A DNA stretch of 64,000 nucleotides from Paragonimus skrjabini miyazakii (lineage: Eukaryota > Platyhelminthes > Trematoda > Plagiorchiida > Troglotrematidae), in the NCBI GenBank assembly GCA_014338405.1, contig JTDE01000159.1, forward strand, positions 184,990 through 248,989, written 5' to 3'. The position numbers and the translations under genes were made by a program. Below, in pieces: positions 24,891 through 35,735 of this stretch (its first letter is position 1; the number at the start of each line of letters is the position of its first letter). The notes beneath the pieces are model-generated. The model worked only from the letters and a program-made list of their open reading frames with translations. It ran no database searches and was not told the DNA's origin.

Positions 24891-26654
24891 TACACTGTTA
24901 TGAGGAAGTTATCATAAAACATAGATTCCCATTGCTTGTTCATAAACATTTAGAAAATCAACATATATGGACATTTCATTTTATGACTGTAATTGAATTC
25001 ACCGGGATACATTTCAATCACAAGTTTTTCAGTTGCGTTATTTTTTAATTGTTTTCAATGAACCACTCGTTAGTTGTGAATGGATGATTGTGTTACTACA
25101 CCCATAGGTTGAGATGGGATAATTGAACATTTATGAACTTTGTAAAACATAGTCAACATTACAAAGTCTAAATGAGATTAGAACACTATAAAGGAGCTTG
25201 AGTCACCTCAAACGGCACACATGTGACCAATCGGCACTAAATGCTAACGAATAGATTCATCGTAATCCTTCAATAAACATCCGGTGACCATCGCCTATAT
25301 GAATGAAAGTTCCGTGTCTAAGACTGCAGAAAATAAATGACATCTTTAGTTAGGGATGGATCAGATATGTCTATGTATCGTATAGTTATGTCAGTGAAAT
25401 ACAAATACCACCTAATGTTTATGCAGAACCACTGATAGTTTCAATGATTTCCTCCACTATCCAAAGCTGCATGTCATGTCAGCATAATGAATACATCGTG
25501 CAACATTGTTGCCAGATTCTGGACATTAAGAAGCGTACTGCGATCGTTCACACATAGGCCACAAAAAGAGCCTTGAAGTATATAAAAATTATTGCCTGAA
25601 ACTACTACCGGTTAGTCAAATGTAGTAATCTGAAGAGTGTATTTTTTAATAACGCTATTTTCAGTACATTTGATAGTCAACTACAGGACTCTCTCCCGTC
25701 AGTTTGAGACGCATGAATTTGAGGTAGCATTTTATGTTTGAGTTTCAGTTGATCAACTTAACTCACAAGTAAAGCATTTCCATTAGGGTTTATTCAATTT
25801 GAGGCCTTTTGCCTAATTCGAAGACCGTGACCGACTCGAGTAAAATGTTTGAAACTACATTCCATTTGTACTTGTATGAAGGCCATTTGGTATGACAACT
25901 TCCTATAACATATCATTACTGGTCACTCGATGAGTTTCCGTTGGCAATCGATGTGGTGTATCAGCCTGCTATCTCAGTGCATGGCAACGCTTGATAGTAA
26001 TGCGCTGGAAGCAGCTTACTAGTGCCTTCTTTTCTTAATACCATAGAACGTGTCACTCTGAGTCCCTGTTTGCTCATTAGTGCATTACTTCCTGACCGAT
26101 ATGGAGATTACAGTGTATTCGATCTATTTCTTCATTCTGAAAACCGACGAACATATTAAAAGATTCACAGAATGACGCATAAATAAGTGTGAATATGTAC
26201 AACTATGACTCATTGCCTGACATAATGTTGTGTAATAATGTAATGTCATAGCAAACACACTAACAGTCTTCCATAAAATAACTGTTCTTCAAAGTTATGT
26301 TGGTGTCACCGTACTCATCCCCCATACTAAAAAGCAGCAGTCGGCGGTATCTAATCCACTAAGGGTTACATTTGCCATTGTAACCATAGATGCAAAAGCA
26401 TCTACTTATCTTCAAGAAAGGATGCTCAGAAAAGTTTACTAGATTGCCTAGGATAAGTTAGCCAGTTACAAGTAACAACTCCCACGAATTATCTAAAACG
26501 TTCATCTTGAACACAAAAACCTTTGCAGGTACACGCACGGCATTCAACGGAATGGTGTAAGCGTCCAGAATGTTCCAATTTCTCCGGCGCTGCTATATTC
26601 TGGCAAGGCAAAGCGTGATGAAAACATAGACTACCCTTGAGCCAGTCCAATAAT
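24891..26654. other. AT-rich non-coding DNA, nothing recognised
   Basis: No gene or RNA could be supported between the two PLE-derived regions. Confidence 0.5.
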
Positions 26655-26737
26655 AGGGATAGAAGATGTTTCAACCTTTCGTTTATTGTTTTCAGTCATG
26701 ATGGTATAACACTAGAATGTAGGCAACATGCGGATAT

Positions 26738-26782
26738 CAACAACAACAACAACAATGACGACAACAACAACAACAGCAACAG
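26738..26782. repeat. CAA microsatellite
   Basis: About 45 bases of CAA units with occasional ATG, GAC and CAG interruptions. The mirror position in the right arm (28209-28228) has a much shorter GTT run, so this is the one place where the palindrome arms clearly differ in length. Confidence 0.9.
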
Positions 26783-26823
26783 CGGAAACGGTCAACGATT
26801 GGGTTTACACAAAACAAAGCCTG

Positions 26824-27033
26824 TCACCAGTTCCAGGACAGATAAACTGTTATAATCTGCAGTTTATGCCTACACACGGCCGGACGGCGAGTAGTGAATA
26901 ACATTGTCTCAGAGAATGTAGGCAATTTAGGATTTCGGTTACGCAATAATACTGGCAACGAGTTGGTGAGGTCAGCAACACGACCTATGTTCATGATGTG
27001 CTTTACAATGGGTGAGATTGGATTTCGATTCAC
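26824..27033 (-). pseudogene. PLE C-terminal fragment, left arm
   Basis: The minus-strand frame begins MNRNPISPIVKHIMNIGRVA and contains LLRNRNPKLPTFSETMLF. It aligns along its length with the block at 36229-36450 (RRNPTSSIAKHIMETDHAVG, then LLSRNPKLLAFSEAMLI), the region after the GIY-YIG nuclease of that PLE. The GIY-YIG itself is missing. Downstream on the minus strand is the PLE 3' tail with a decayed hammerhead-like CTGAAAA...GAAAG. It is a relative, not a recent copy, of the 33-36 kb element. Confidence 0.75.
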
Positions 27034-27170
27034 TCGTTCTGTTGCTAGTTAACGTTTGCTGGTATAGTAATAGGCTCAGCAACGAGATTATATGACTATC
27101 CCACTTTTAGCAACACTTTCTTAACTATAAGCCGGAAACACCACCCTTAACAACATGCGAAGAAATGCAA

Positions 27171-27445
27171 CTAAAAAGCTTTAGACTGAATTTCGCGTGA
27201 ATTACCTTTAAGGAAAGAAATTATGCACATAAGCAGAAAAGATCGATCAGGATAGCCCTGTGTACGGTACCTAAGAAACGTCTTCTTCGACCTACCTTGC
27301 AAAAGCAGGCATACAGCTTGCTCTAACTCGTGCATACCGTGCGGCTGAATTGCGGTCGCTATTCTCAAATAGGAGTGTTGCTCAGCTTGTTCATCGCTGA
27401 GACTTACCACAACCCTCTGTCTCACACGTAATCCATCAGTTCGGT
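27171..27445 (+). pseudogene. PLE linker up to start of GIY-YIG, left arm
   Basis: Plus-strand translation of about 27309-27445 gives ALTRAYRAAELRSLFSNRSV, AQLVHR, a stop, then SVSHVIHQF. This matches the linker that precedes GIY-YIG in the 35.7-36.2 kb copy (ALTRTYPAAEL, then VSHVIYQF). It is opposite in strand to the C-terminal piece in the same arm, so an internal inversion separates them. The sequence runs into the N gap exactly at the GIY motif. The 84-codon open frame on the minus strand here is antisense and not real. Confidence 0.7.
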
Positions 27446-27545
27446 NNNNNNNNNNNNNNNNNNNNNNNNNNNNNNNNNNNNNNNNNNNNNNNNNNNNNNN
27501 NNNNNNNNNNNNNNNNNNNNNNNNNNNNNNNNNNNNNNNNNNNNN
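27446..27545. other. Assembly gap of 100 N at palindrome centre
   Basis: Exactly 100 N, the usual placeholder for a gap of unknown length. The bases on either side are perfect reverse complements (CAGTTCGGT before, ACCGAACTG after). The missing part should contain GIY-YIG coding sequence running in from both sides, if the PLE linkers continue. Confidence 0.95.
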
Positions 27546-27820
27546 ACCGAACTGATGGATTACGTGTGAGACAGAGGGTTGTGGTAAGTCTCAGCGATGA
27601 ACAAGCTGAGCAACACTCCTATTTGAGAATAGCGACCGCAATTCAGCCGCACGGTATGCACGAGTTAGAGCAAGCTGTATGCCTGCTTTTGCAAGGTAGG
27701 TCGAAGAAGACGTTTCTTAGGTACCGTACACAGGGCTATCCTGATCGATCTTTTCTGCTTATGTGCATAATTTCTTTCCTTAAAGGTAATTCACGCGAAA
27801 TTCAGTCTAAAGCTTTTTAG
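27546..27820 (-). pseudogene. PLE linker up to start of GIY-YIG, right arm
   Basis: Exact mirror of 27171-27445. Read on the minus strand it is the linker that leads into the GIY-YIG nuclease, with the same stop codon, and it ends at the N gap. The plus-strand 84-codon frame over it is antisense. Confidence 0.7.
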
Positions 27821-27957
27821 TTGCATTTCTTCGCATGTTGTTAAGGGTGGTGTTTCCGGCTTATAGTTAAGAAAGTGTTGCTAAAAGTGGGATAGTCATA
27901 TAATCTCGTTGCTGAGCCTATTACTATACCAGCAAACGTTAACTAGCAACAGAACGA

Positions 27958-28167
27958 GTGAATCGAAATCCAATCTCACCCATTGTAAAGCACATCATGA
28001 ACATAGGTCGTGTTGCTGACCTCACCAACTCGTTGCCAGTATTATTGCGTAACCGAAATCCTAAATTGCCTACATTCTCTGAGACAATGTTATTCACTAC
28101 TCGCCGTCCGGCCGTGTGTAGGCATAAACTGCAGATTATAACAGTTTATCTGTCCTGGAACTGGTGA
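27958..28167 (+). pseudogene. PLE C-terminal fragment, right arm
   Basis: Exact mirror of 26824-27033, in the plus orientation. It contains the post-GIY-YIG block (PIVKHIMNIGRVA, RNRNPKLPTFSE) and is followed by the PLE 3' region. Confidence 0.75.
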
Positions 28168-28228
28168 CAGGCTTTGTTTTGTGTAAACCCAATCGTTGAC
28201 CGTTTCCGTTGTTGTTGGTGTAGTTGTT

Positions 28229-28322
28229 GATATCCGCATGTTGCCTACATTCTAGTATTATACCATCTTGACTAAAAAGAATAAACGAAAGGTTGACATT
28301 TCGCGATACATATCTTCTTTCT
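28229..28322 (+). repeat. PLE 3' terminal region with decayed hammerhead
   Basis: CCGCATGTTGCC, then TTGACTAAAAAG, AAACGAAAGGTTGACATT and TCGCGATACATATCTTC follow the order seen at 36620-36700 and 24803-24870. The ribozyme core is damaged (CTAAAAA in place of CTGANGA), while GAAA and the helix I return strand are still recognisable. Confidence 0.55.
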
Positions 28323-31300
28323 TTATATACAAAGGCTCAATTTATGGTTTTCACTAGCCCTAAGACGTCAACTTCAGTAAATGCGCACATTCAAATCTTT
28401 TCCATCTAATATCTACATCCAGTTTGGTGTCTACTTCCAACTTAAAGCGAAAACATTGGAAGTGTGTTGATTTTATTGTGTGTACAACCCAGAACTCGAA
28501 ACAGTCTAAACATTTCAATTGGTTTATATCTTTCGTTCACAATTCGACTATTTTACGAACAACTGAAAATAGTTGCTACGCTTCATTTATCTTTGTCTAC
28601 TCCACACAGTCACAACTAATTATTACATCATTATCCATGCAAATTTTGACGATTTATTCAACCTCAGGATGAACATACCACCTATGTTCATGTAAATTGT
28701 CTACCTTTGTGAATCCTTTCACGCTTCTTCTTCACGCGTTCGAATTTTAAGGACATGGGAGAATAGAGGATGATGTCTGCTGGAGTCAATTTCTGTATGT
28801 TCAACTAACACGTTGGCGTGTAACTAACTCAAAATATTGGGGCAAACATCTGAACCGCTGGAATATTTTGCCACATCGATATGACCGATAAAAAGTCCGA
28901 GGGGTGTTGATAGTTTCCATGGTAGATGCAGCGCCGGCATAGACTGTTTCTACTCCGTACCTGTCAAGGTCTCAACAAACTGGATACAGTGGTCCCGGTT
29001 ATCTCAGAAAATCACAAAATATGGTTTTTAAATTTTGACGGCCACGTGACTGTATAGAACGTTCTCAGTATCTGTGGTAGCAGGTGAAGCTTTTATATGC
29101 GCTCTATGCATTTTAGAACACCATTTATGATTGGAACAGTTGGTGGACGGTTTATGCTGCAGACAGTAAAATACGTGTAGATATAGTGAGATTTAGCGAT
29201 TGATGAATTTGCTCGCTATCGAGGAGACTGACACTGCTGTGCTGTAACCACTTTAGCGACTCTGAGTTTGAAGAAAAATCTACTTCCAAGAAGTCTCCCT
29301 GTAACATCAACTGAACTAGTTATTCACTTTATTGTAAAAACCATGAAGACTATCATTTACTAGACTGTTCCTTCTGTTAGTGCTTTAATTTATCTTGCCT
29401 TTGTGATTATAATCAGAATGAGTACCTTTAGTCAGAACACAAACCAGATCGTTGAGTTCACTTTACACAAGAATACTTTATTAAGAAGAATCTTTGGTTT
29501 CTTATCATGTGTTCAGTTGTTAACACTATCAGAACAAATAAACTAGGTGGTAAGTATTGTTGAATTTACTCTCTTTTTCCATATTCACCGGCTTGTTTAT
29601 TGAAACAATCATTGTTTTACGCAACCATTTTTTGACAGTAAAATGGAAATGTGTGCCAATGAATGAGTTGCCTACAATCGCAATACTACGCAATATATAT
29701 CTTAGAAAATAGACACTGGTAGAACCACTGTGGTTTAATAACAAAGAACTAGGCGGTGCCCACTAATCCTCCTTATCTGCATTGGTGCCAGTAATTGCAT
29801 TTTTTCTATACATGACGAGACATTTGATGAGCCAGTTGATACGTCTGCAAGCCGCCTCTTGTGGTAGACTCATTGCTATACTGTAAAATTCACCTCTCTA
29901 CCAGAATAACGAAATAGTTAACGTTTGACTAAGACTTGTAAGTGGTATAAACAATTAAACTCATTAAAATGAAGTCCATCAAGGTTGTGAAATTGTTGAT
30001 GACACTTTCATTTGCAATGGGTGCTCTACTTCCTACAACCGATTGTTTGTTTCGCGAATGTTAAACGTTTGTGACCTTGAGTTTTGGTGCACTAACCACC
30101 CGACTTCAAAATATCGGCGTTTTGTATCTCCCATACACTTTGGTTCGATCATTATTAAATTCTGTTAGATCTCGTTACAATTGTCAGTATACTTCTACAT
30201 CTAAAGTTTCCAATCGGGATGATTTACTTAAGACATAATTGTTCCAAATAACATAACATGTAGTTAACAAAGTCCGTTCATGTTCAGGAGGATTCCGTTC
30301 ACTGCAGTAACGCATTTGAAACATTCACTTCAAAAACTGACAAAATATTTTTATTGACAAGCTATAACACATAATGCATTACAATCAGCTACTATTTTGA
30401 TGAGAATTCACAATTTTACTAAATTTTATTTACAATCAAGCCTTAAAAATGTCTTTGTTCATATGCAAGCGATGTGAGGTATATAAACTCATAAAACCTT
30501 TGTGCAGTTGAAAAACATTCGGTACAATCTGGCTGATTAGAATTTTGTGAATCATACTTTCTGAACACACAACACACCTCCTGATCAGCAACAAATAGAA
30601 TTCTGTGTAATTATATACATAAAGTTCCTACCATCACCAATACAACAAACACCAAAGTTGGGCTTACGAACACAAGTGGCAGGTTTTGGATTTGTTTATT
30701 TCGACCTCGATAAGTTTACAAGTTTACAACAATGTGCTTACATCTTCATCTGTTCATTGTGGATTTTGAAGAGATTTAGCAGCTGTGTTGGTCCCAGCTG
30801 GTTAAAAAACGCATCGACCTAAAGATTTAATTCTTAAACCGAATTGCCAAATACGTGACGATGATCGGAAAGTGATTGATTTGTTGTTCTGAGTTGAAAG
30901 CTCATGGAACATGCGGACACGGGCACAACCACACCAAATACTTTCTCAGTGTACTGGTTCACGGCAAAGGTAACAACCCCGAGTTGACCACCTTTGATGG
31001 TCCAATTTTCTTCACGGCTATTTCGACCGGATTGTTCAATATCAATATATCTGCTCAAACAAGATAAAATATTGCGGGCGTATGGCCATTATTGCTATGA
31101 TTAACCAACCAACTATTTTCCTCTGGCTGTTGGCAGGTTACAGTAGGTTGTAATAACAGCTTCGAACGGAAGAAAGTGGCCACAACTTGGCAAAACAAAG
31201 CTGGGGATGGAGTAAGTAAGATGATTTTTAGGCAAATCCAGCTGGCAGATTTCTAGTTTAAAACTCACAAGAATGCCCTTATAACTGCTATTCTGCACAA

Positions 31301-32699
31301 AATCAGGTTCTATAGGATTACAACTGAACAGATGAGCTAGCAGAGCAATGCCCACTGTGAAAACCAAACGCCAATAGAACAGTGTTACCATTTTTTTCTT
31401 AGTACGGGGTTTACCATCAGCAATGCGTCTATGTTCGTTTGAACTGGAATGAACTAACTGGAGTTAGAATCCCATTTATGAAAACGTTTGCAGTTAGATA
31501 CAGTCCTTGATTCTATTGTCAAAGTTCAATACAGGACGTTTTTAAACGATTCAGCTGATACTTCTAATCAGAAACTCTTGGCAGGCTGACAAATGACATT
31601 TTCAAGAGAACGACGAATAAAGCTATAATTCTGTGTTGCCACGAATATGTGCGGTTTAGATATGAGAAAATACTCTCAGCAAACGAGCTTGCTAACACTG
31701 ACCGGAATATCGTTCTGTTCTGCAGATGCAGATATAACAGCAACCGAAGTGAAGTTGTAACTACGATGTAAGTATGCAAGCACACGTTTTAACGAACGTA
31801 ATCCACACACGAATAGCAGAAATGATCAGAAGTTTAGCAAATAGCACATTCCGTAGTTGGTCAGAAACAAACCTGGTTGGAACCGTATGAATCAGTCCAG
31901 TGCAAATTTCACAAAACGGGGATTAAATAGCCAGCATCATCAACCGCCAGACATTTTTCAGTTTACTGACTCAAAATCTGTTTCATTGGAGGAATTCACA
32001 TCCGTCAGTTGAAAAAGGTATACATTGTTACGAATTTAGGAGAGCTCATAAATAACTAACGTGGTTGACTAATGTCGGACGTTTGTACCTCTATGTTTAC
32101 CATGGTAATGAATGTTACAATCCAGATACGGTGGGTGTGAACACGGAGTGACTTATACACATTTGTTCGTATATTTCACAATGTCTGACTTCAGTTTCTA
32201 CCACATAACTAAGCTTCACTGAAGTATGTATTTGATGAGATGCAGATAAATAGGTAAGAGAGAAACACTGCATAGAAGATAATATTTGATTTTTATTTCG
32301 GCTTTCGTTATGTGAGACGGTGTTAGTTAGGAATACGAAATAGTAATCGGAAATGTACCTAGCTCAAAGCCATAGCTAGTTTCTATGTAGCAGTAATAAG
32401 GCAGCACGTTAATCTACTAGATCGTAATGTAATCAACACCATATGATTATTCATGCAGCAAAACAACTATAGCACACAATGTTCAATTATCAGTTACAAC
32501 TATTACCGAGATAGATATGTAACACAAATTAAAGATATATAGTTTGGGACTAACAGGCAGTATTTGTGTACCTTTCCTACTGGATAGAGCAATCTGATCA
32601 GTTCATGATAATCAGAAACGATTGAACGATCAGATATAATAATTCACTGGTATTTGATGTGATGCCGATGTAGAGATGGTCAATACAGTTGCAACCAGA
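28323..32699. other. AT-rich non-coding DNA, nothing recognised
   Basis: No gene, RNA gene or repeat could be supported on either strand. Confidence 0.5.
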
Positions 32700-32790
32700 A
32701 AATATAGCCCCGGTTCAAGTCCTAACTGTGACATGGCCATGCACTACTGACGAGCTCCGACAAAAGCAAGGTTCAAATCTATTGCCTCTT
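32700..32790 (+). repeat. SINE-like relic: pol III B box plus hammerhead-like core
   Basis: GGTTCAAGTCC at 32712-32722 fits a pol III B box. Twenty bases on, CACTA (32742-32746), CTGACGA (32747-32753) and GCTC (32754-32757) match the 8.88-kb motif. The expected GAGC and GAAA are altered (AAGC, AAGG), and no helix III is seen. A tRNA-derived promoter next to a hammerhead is the known plan of the schistosome SM-alpha SINE, so this is probably a related SINE. No A box could be fixed. Confidence 0.5.
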
Positions 32791-32994
32791 TTCATATGCG
32801 GTTGACCGATACATTACTGCGAATGACAAAGTTGTCACCAGCAATCAGTGATGTTAATTTTAGAGCAGTGAATATAGGGAAAGAATATAGTATGACGACA
32901 ACATGAATAAAAGTTTATAAATTTTTCGATGAGTGGAGCTAACAGCATGAGCATGTACAATTCAGTTAACATTTCCTTTGCACTTTTAAGCAGG

Positions 32995-33899
32995 GAACGT
33001 AAAACGTTGGAATATATAGGACATGCGGAGAGCAACAACAATAGAAACTGCAAGTTGAACGTCACTCACAATTGATCGCAGATGTCGCATTCCCATAAAC
33101 TTTTCAATCGACCCTCTTTCAAAAACAAGCACTAGACTCGAGTTTCGCTCTCATTAGAGCAACAACGATTGGGTTTACACAAAACAAGGACTGTTATCAG
33201 TCCCAGGGCGGACAAACTGTGTGAGTCGACAGTTTATGCACACACAGAATCGGAAGGTCAGTATTGATCAACATTGCTTCGGAGAAAGCAAGCAACTTCG
33301 GATTCCGACTAAGCAACAACACCTGAAACGAATTGGCGGGGCCAACAGCGTGATCTGTTTCCATGATGTGCTTTGCTATGGACGAGGTCGGATTTCGTCT
33401 CACTCGCTCTGTTGCCATTGCCTGTTACGTCATGGCGCGCACCAACCACTTAGGCATATGTTCAGCCAGTTTTTGTCGTAGGCACCGATCTGTTCTGCCG
33501 ATATAGATGTCGCCACAACTGCAAGTGAACTGATAGATGACATGTGAGACAGAACATTTCGGTAGGACACGATTGTAAATAAGCTGAGCGACATTACTAG
33601 TTGTGAGTAGCAACCGCAATTCAGCCGCCGGGTACGTACGAGTTAGAGCGGACTGTAAGTTTTGACTTACATCATTTGTGATATGATCGCCTTTGTAAGG
33701 AATGTTCAAAAAGACCTGCTTCTTAGAGAACGTACTCACGGCAGTCTTAATCAATCTTTCCAGGCTGTAAACATCGATGAACTTCTCAGGATAGCCGTTT
33801 GCGAGCAACACTTTTTTCAATCTCTCCTCCTCTCCTTGCAAGCAGTCATCGGTGCATATCTCCCGGGCTCTATGAAACAGGGTTCTCACCAGACCTCGT
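32995..33899. repeat. Left arm of 905-bp inverted PLE duplication
   Basis: Reverse complement of 35748-36652; base x corresponds to 69647 minus x. I found one mismatch (33006 against 36641) on reading both arms. The arm covers the end of the PLE linker, GIY-YIG, C-terminal block and 3' UTR. Inner and outer ends break off sharply, with weak homology continuing a few bases inward to about 33915. Confidence 0.9.
33126..33160 (-). ncRNA. Half hammerhead motif in PLE 3' UTR, left arm
   Basis: Mirror of 36487-36521. Read on the minus strand: GCTCT/AGAGC helix II hairpin, GAAA, CTCGAG helix III, GTC cleavage triplet, and TAGTGCTTG as the 3' strand of helix I. The 5' strand and CTGANGA core are absent. 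Confidence 0.5.
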
Positions 33900-35551
33900 G
33901 TATAAGTAATAGGTGCAAAAGAAGAAAATAGCAGATATTGGCGCCTCCAAGTGACCTTACGGTGAACTGAGCGTTGTAGTGAGCCATCCTGTCGTCCAGT
34001 GAGTGAAATGTCTGGAAAAGATAAACTACTGTCTGCTTCCTTTTCAGGAGAAACAGATAGATTAGGATGAGCGGAATTAAAATGGTTTAAAAGTGAAACA
34101 AAATGAACATTAGTGGTAAAAGTCAAAATGTCATCTATATATCGCTTATAGAAGCTGGCACCATCTATAGTATCGGTTAGTTTTGATTAAGTCATTCCTA
34201 CAAATATATCCGCAAGTGTTCGGCCCAATGGACTGCGAATTGCTACACCATCTACTTGCTTATAAGATAATCTTGCAAAGTCAAAACGGATATTTTCTGT
34301 ACATAAAAGTATAAGTTCCTTGAGATAGTCAGCTGGGAGACAAAACGGTAAATTTTAGTGGGAAATAAAATCGCACAAAAAGTCATCTATTTCTCGAAAG
34401 AAGACGTTTGTAAATTAGGAGTCAACATCAATAGATAACATCTTATGTGAACTCACCGATACGTTTTGTAAGTTTTACACCAGTTCGAAGGAATCTTTTA
34501 CACAGTTGGGGGGGACAACATTCTGACGGATGGGATGTAGAATGTCAAGCCATCTGGCAAGCTTGTGGTACGGTGAGTTGTCCATGCATAAGATTAGCCT
34601 TAACGGGACAACACATTTTTGGGTTTTTGGAGCACTTTTCAACTGTGATGTGCGTGTTTCTGTTCGCTTCATCCATCTATATTACAGTTCCGAGATGTAT
34701 CCATGTAGTAGTAAGATTTGGGGCCTTCTTGAGATCTGTTTCTCTATCAAGATGTTATTGTCAGTCGTACTGTCTGTGTGAAATTTCCGTGTGTCCGCTA
34801 GGATACCTTTCATTTGAGACTCATAATCAATCTTGTTCATGATAACTGTATCGGAACCTTTTTTGGGTTGAAGGTAAACCACATCTTTCATCTCTCGCGG
34901 TTGTTTCAGGCTTGATAATGTTCAGATGTCAGATAGCATTGCTGACGCACCGATGAAGTCAGGAAATGGTGAAAAAAATCGATCAGCTTCGCAAGGGACC
35001 ATCCTTCGTTGTCCTGTGACGTTGCATTGAGGTCTTTTATTTGCTCATACAGGTTCTGAAATTGCACTTGTGTTTGTAATCGGTCGACACTTTCGGGAGA
35101 AATTTTAAATTTCAGTCCGAGGGATAACACTTTCAACTGTGCTCACGTGAACTGAGTTGACGATAGGTTCTGCACCTGTTTCAAGCCATCTGTAGGGAGC
35201 AAGCACTCTGTCCAGATGTGACAAAGTTCTTTGAAGGCTGTGCAAGATCTTGGTTCTAGTATTCTTCAGTATAATCCTGATAACATTCCCAAACTTTATA
35301 CGGCATATCAACGACGGACTGTTAAGTGTTGATGTGAAAATTCGTTGAGTCTCTAGATATTTGTTCAGCCTTCCTTGTGAAACCTCGATGTGCGAAGTTG
35401 CTAGCCTGACAAGGTGGATGTTGATCCTGGGCAATTTTTCCTTCAACAGCGAACGGTAAAATAACGATGGGAATCGGCCTGATCTTCCGCACTCTTCATA
35501 AATCCCGATAGTTGAACGTTCTTTCACCGTAAGGTCACCAATCTGTCCCAC
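33197..35551 (-). pseudogene. Penelope-like element polyprotein, nearly full length, broken
   Basis: Reading minus strand from 35551: an N-terminal region (35105-35551); a segment with VLSLGLKFKISPES (34906-35136); an RT entry motif LQPKKGSDTVIMNKIDY (34682-34891); APKTQKCVVPLRLIL with SPYHKLARWL (34475-34672); then RT palm with YKRYIDDI, the YxDD catalytic box at 34130-34141; a linker with RTLFHRAREICTDD and NGYPEKFIDVY; a GIY-YIG nuclease (VIYQFTCSCGDIYIGRT, EHMPKWL, 33425-33560); and the C-terminal block (33197-33418). PLEs use RT plus GIY-YIG to retrotranspose at nicked targets. Frame changes and stops break the RT half, for example a TAA near 34188. A single in-frame TAA at 33425-33427 separates GIY-YIG from the C-terminal block. 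The copy is not functional as it stands. Confidence 0.85.
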
Positions 35552-35589
35552 CCTCGTGTCTTACGCGCAGGGAGTCTATGCTTGAAAAT

Positions 35590-35735
35590 TTAAAACACTG
35601 AGTTCCCTTGATCCAGTTCACCAGTAACGATAGAAGATATAAGCTGCGAGATGTTGACATGTTGCTTATTCTTTCCAGTCACGAAGGTAAAACATTGAAA
35701 TATATAGGACATGCGGACAGCAAGAATATAGCACC
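35590..35735 (-). repeat. PLE 5' terminal repeat (pLTR-like)
   Basis: Read on the minus strand this equals, with about one change in six bases, the 3' terminal sequence at 36610-36748: CCGCATGTCCTATATATT, GTTTTACCTTCGTGACTG, CATCTCGCAGCTTATATC and GAACTGGATCAAGG. It lies just upstream of the minus-strand polyprotein, so the element has a repeat at both ends, as PLEs with pseudo-LTRs do. The hammerhead core is degraded here (CTGGAAA, no GAAA). Confidence 0.65.

Larger units (their letters stand above)
26671..27445. repeat. Left arm of PLE palindrome flanking the gap
   Basis: Bases 26783-27445 are the exact reverse complement of 27546-28208 (663 bp, no difference found on reading both arms). 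Beyond 26783 the arms still match but differ by the length of a CAA/GTT microsatellite, out to about 26671 and 28296. The arm consists of a PLE 3' end on the minus strand and a PLE linker segment on the plus strand, joined by about 135 bp of unassigned sequence. Confidence 0.9.
27546..28296. repeat. Right arm of PLE palindrome flanking the gap
   Basis: Mirror image of the left arm; base x in one arm corresponds to 54991 minus x in the other over 663 bp. From the gap outward it holds the PLE linker on the minus strand (27546-27820), unassigned sequence, and the PLE C-terminal block on the plus strand. Confidence 0.9.

Noticed and set aside
26489..26674. 61-codon minus-strand frame next to the palindrome
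   Set aside because: No resemblance to PLE coding regions or to any known domain.
27171..27425. 84-codon frame (minus) and its identical plus-strand twin at 27566-27820
   Set aside because: Antisense to the PLE linker; the sense strand carries the recognisable linker motifs, and the duplication is explained by the palindrome.
33221..33931. Plus-strand frames of 86 and 89 codons, repeated at 35590-36426 on the minus strand
   Set aside because: Antisense shadows of the PLE GIY-YIG and C-terminal blocks, duplicated by the inverted arms.
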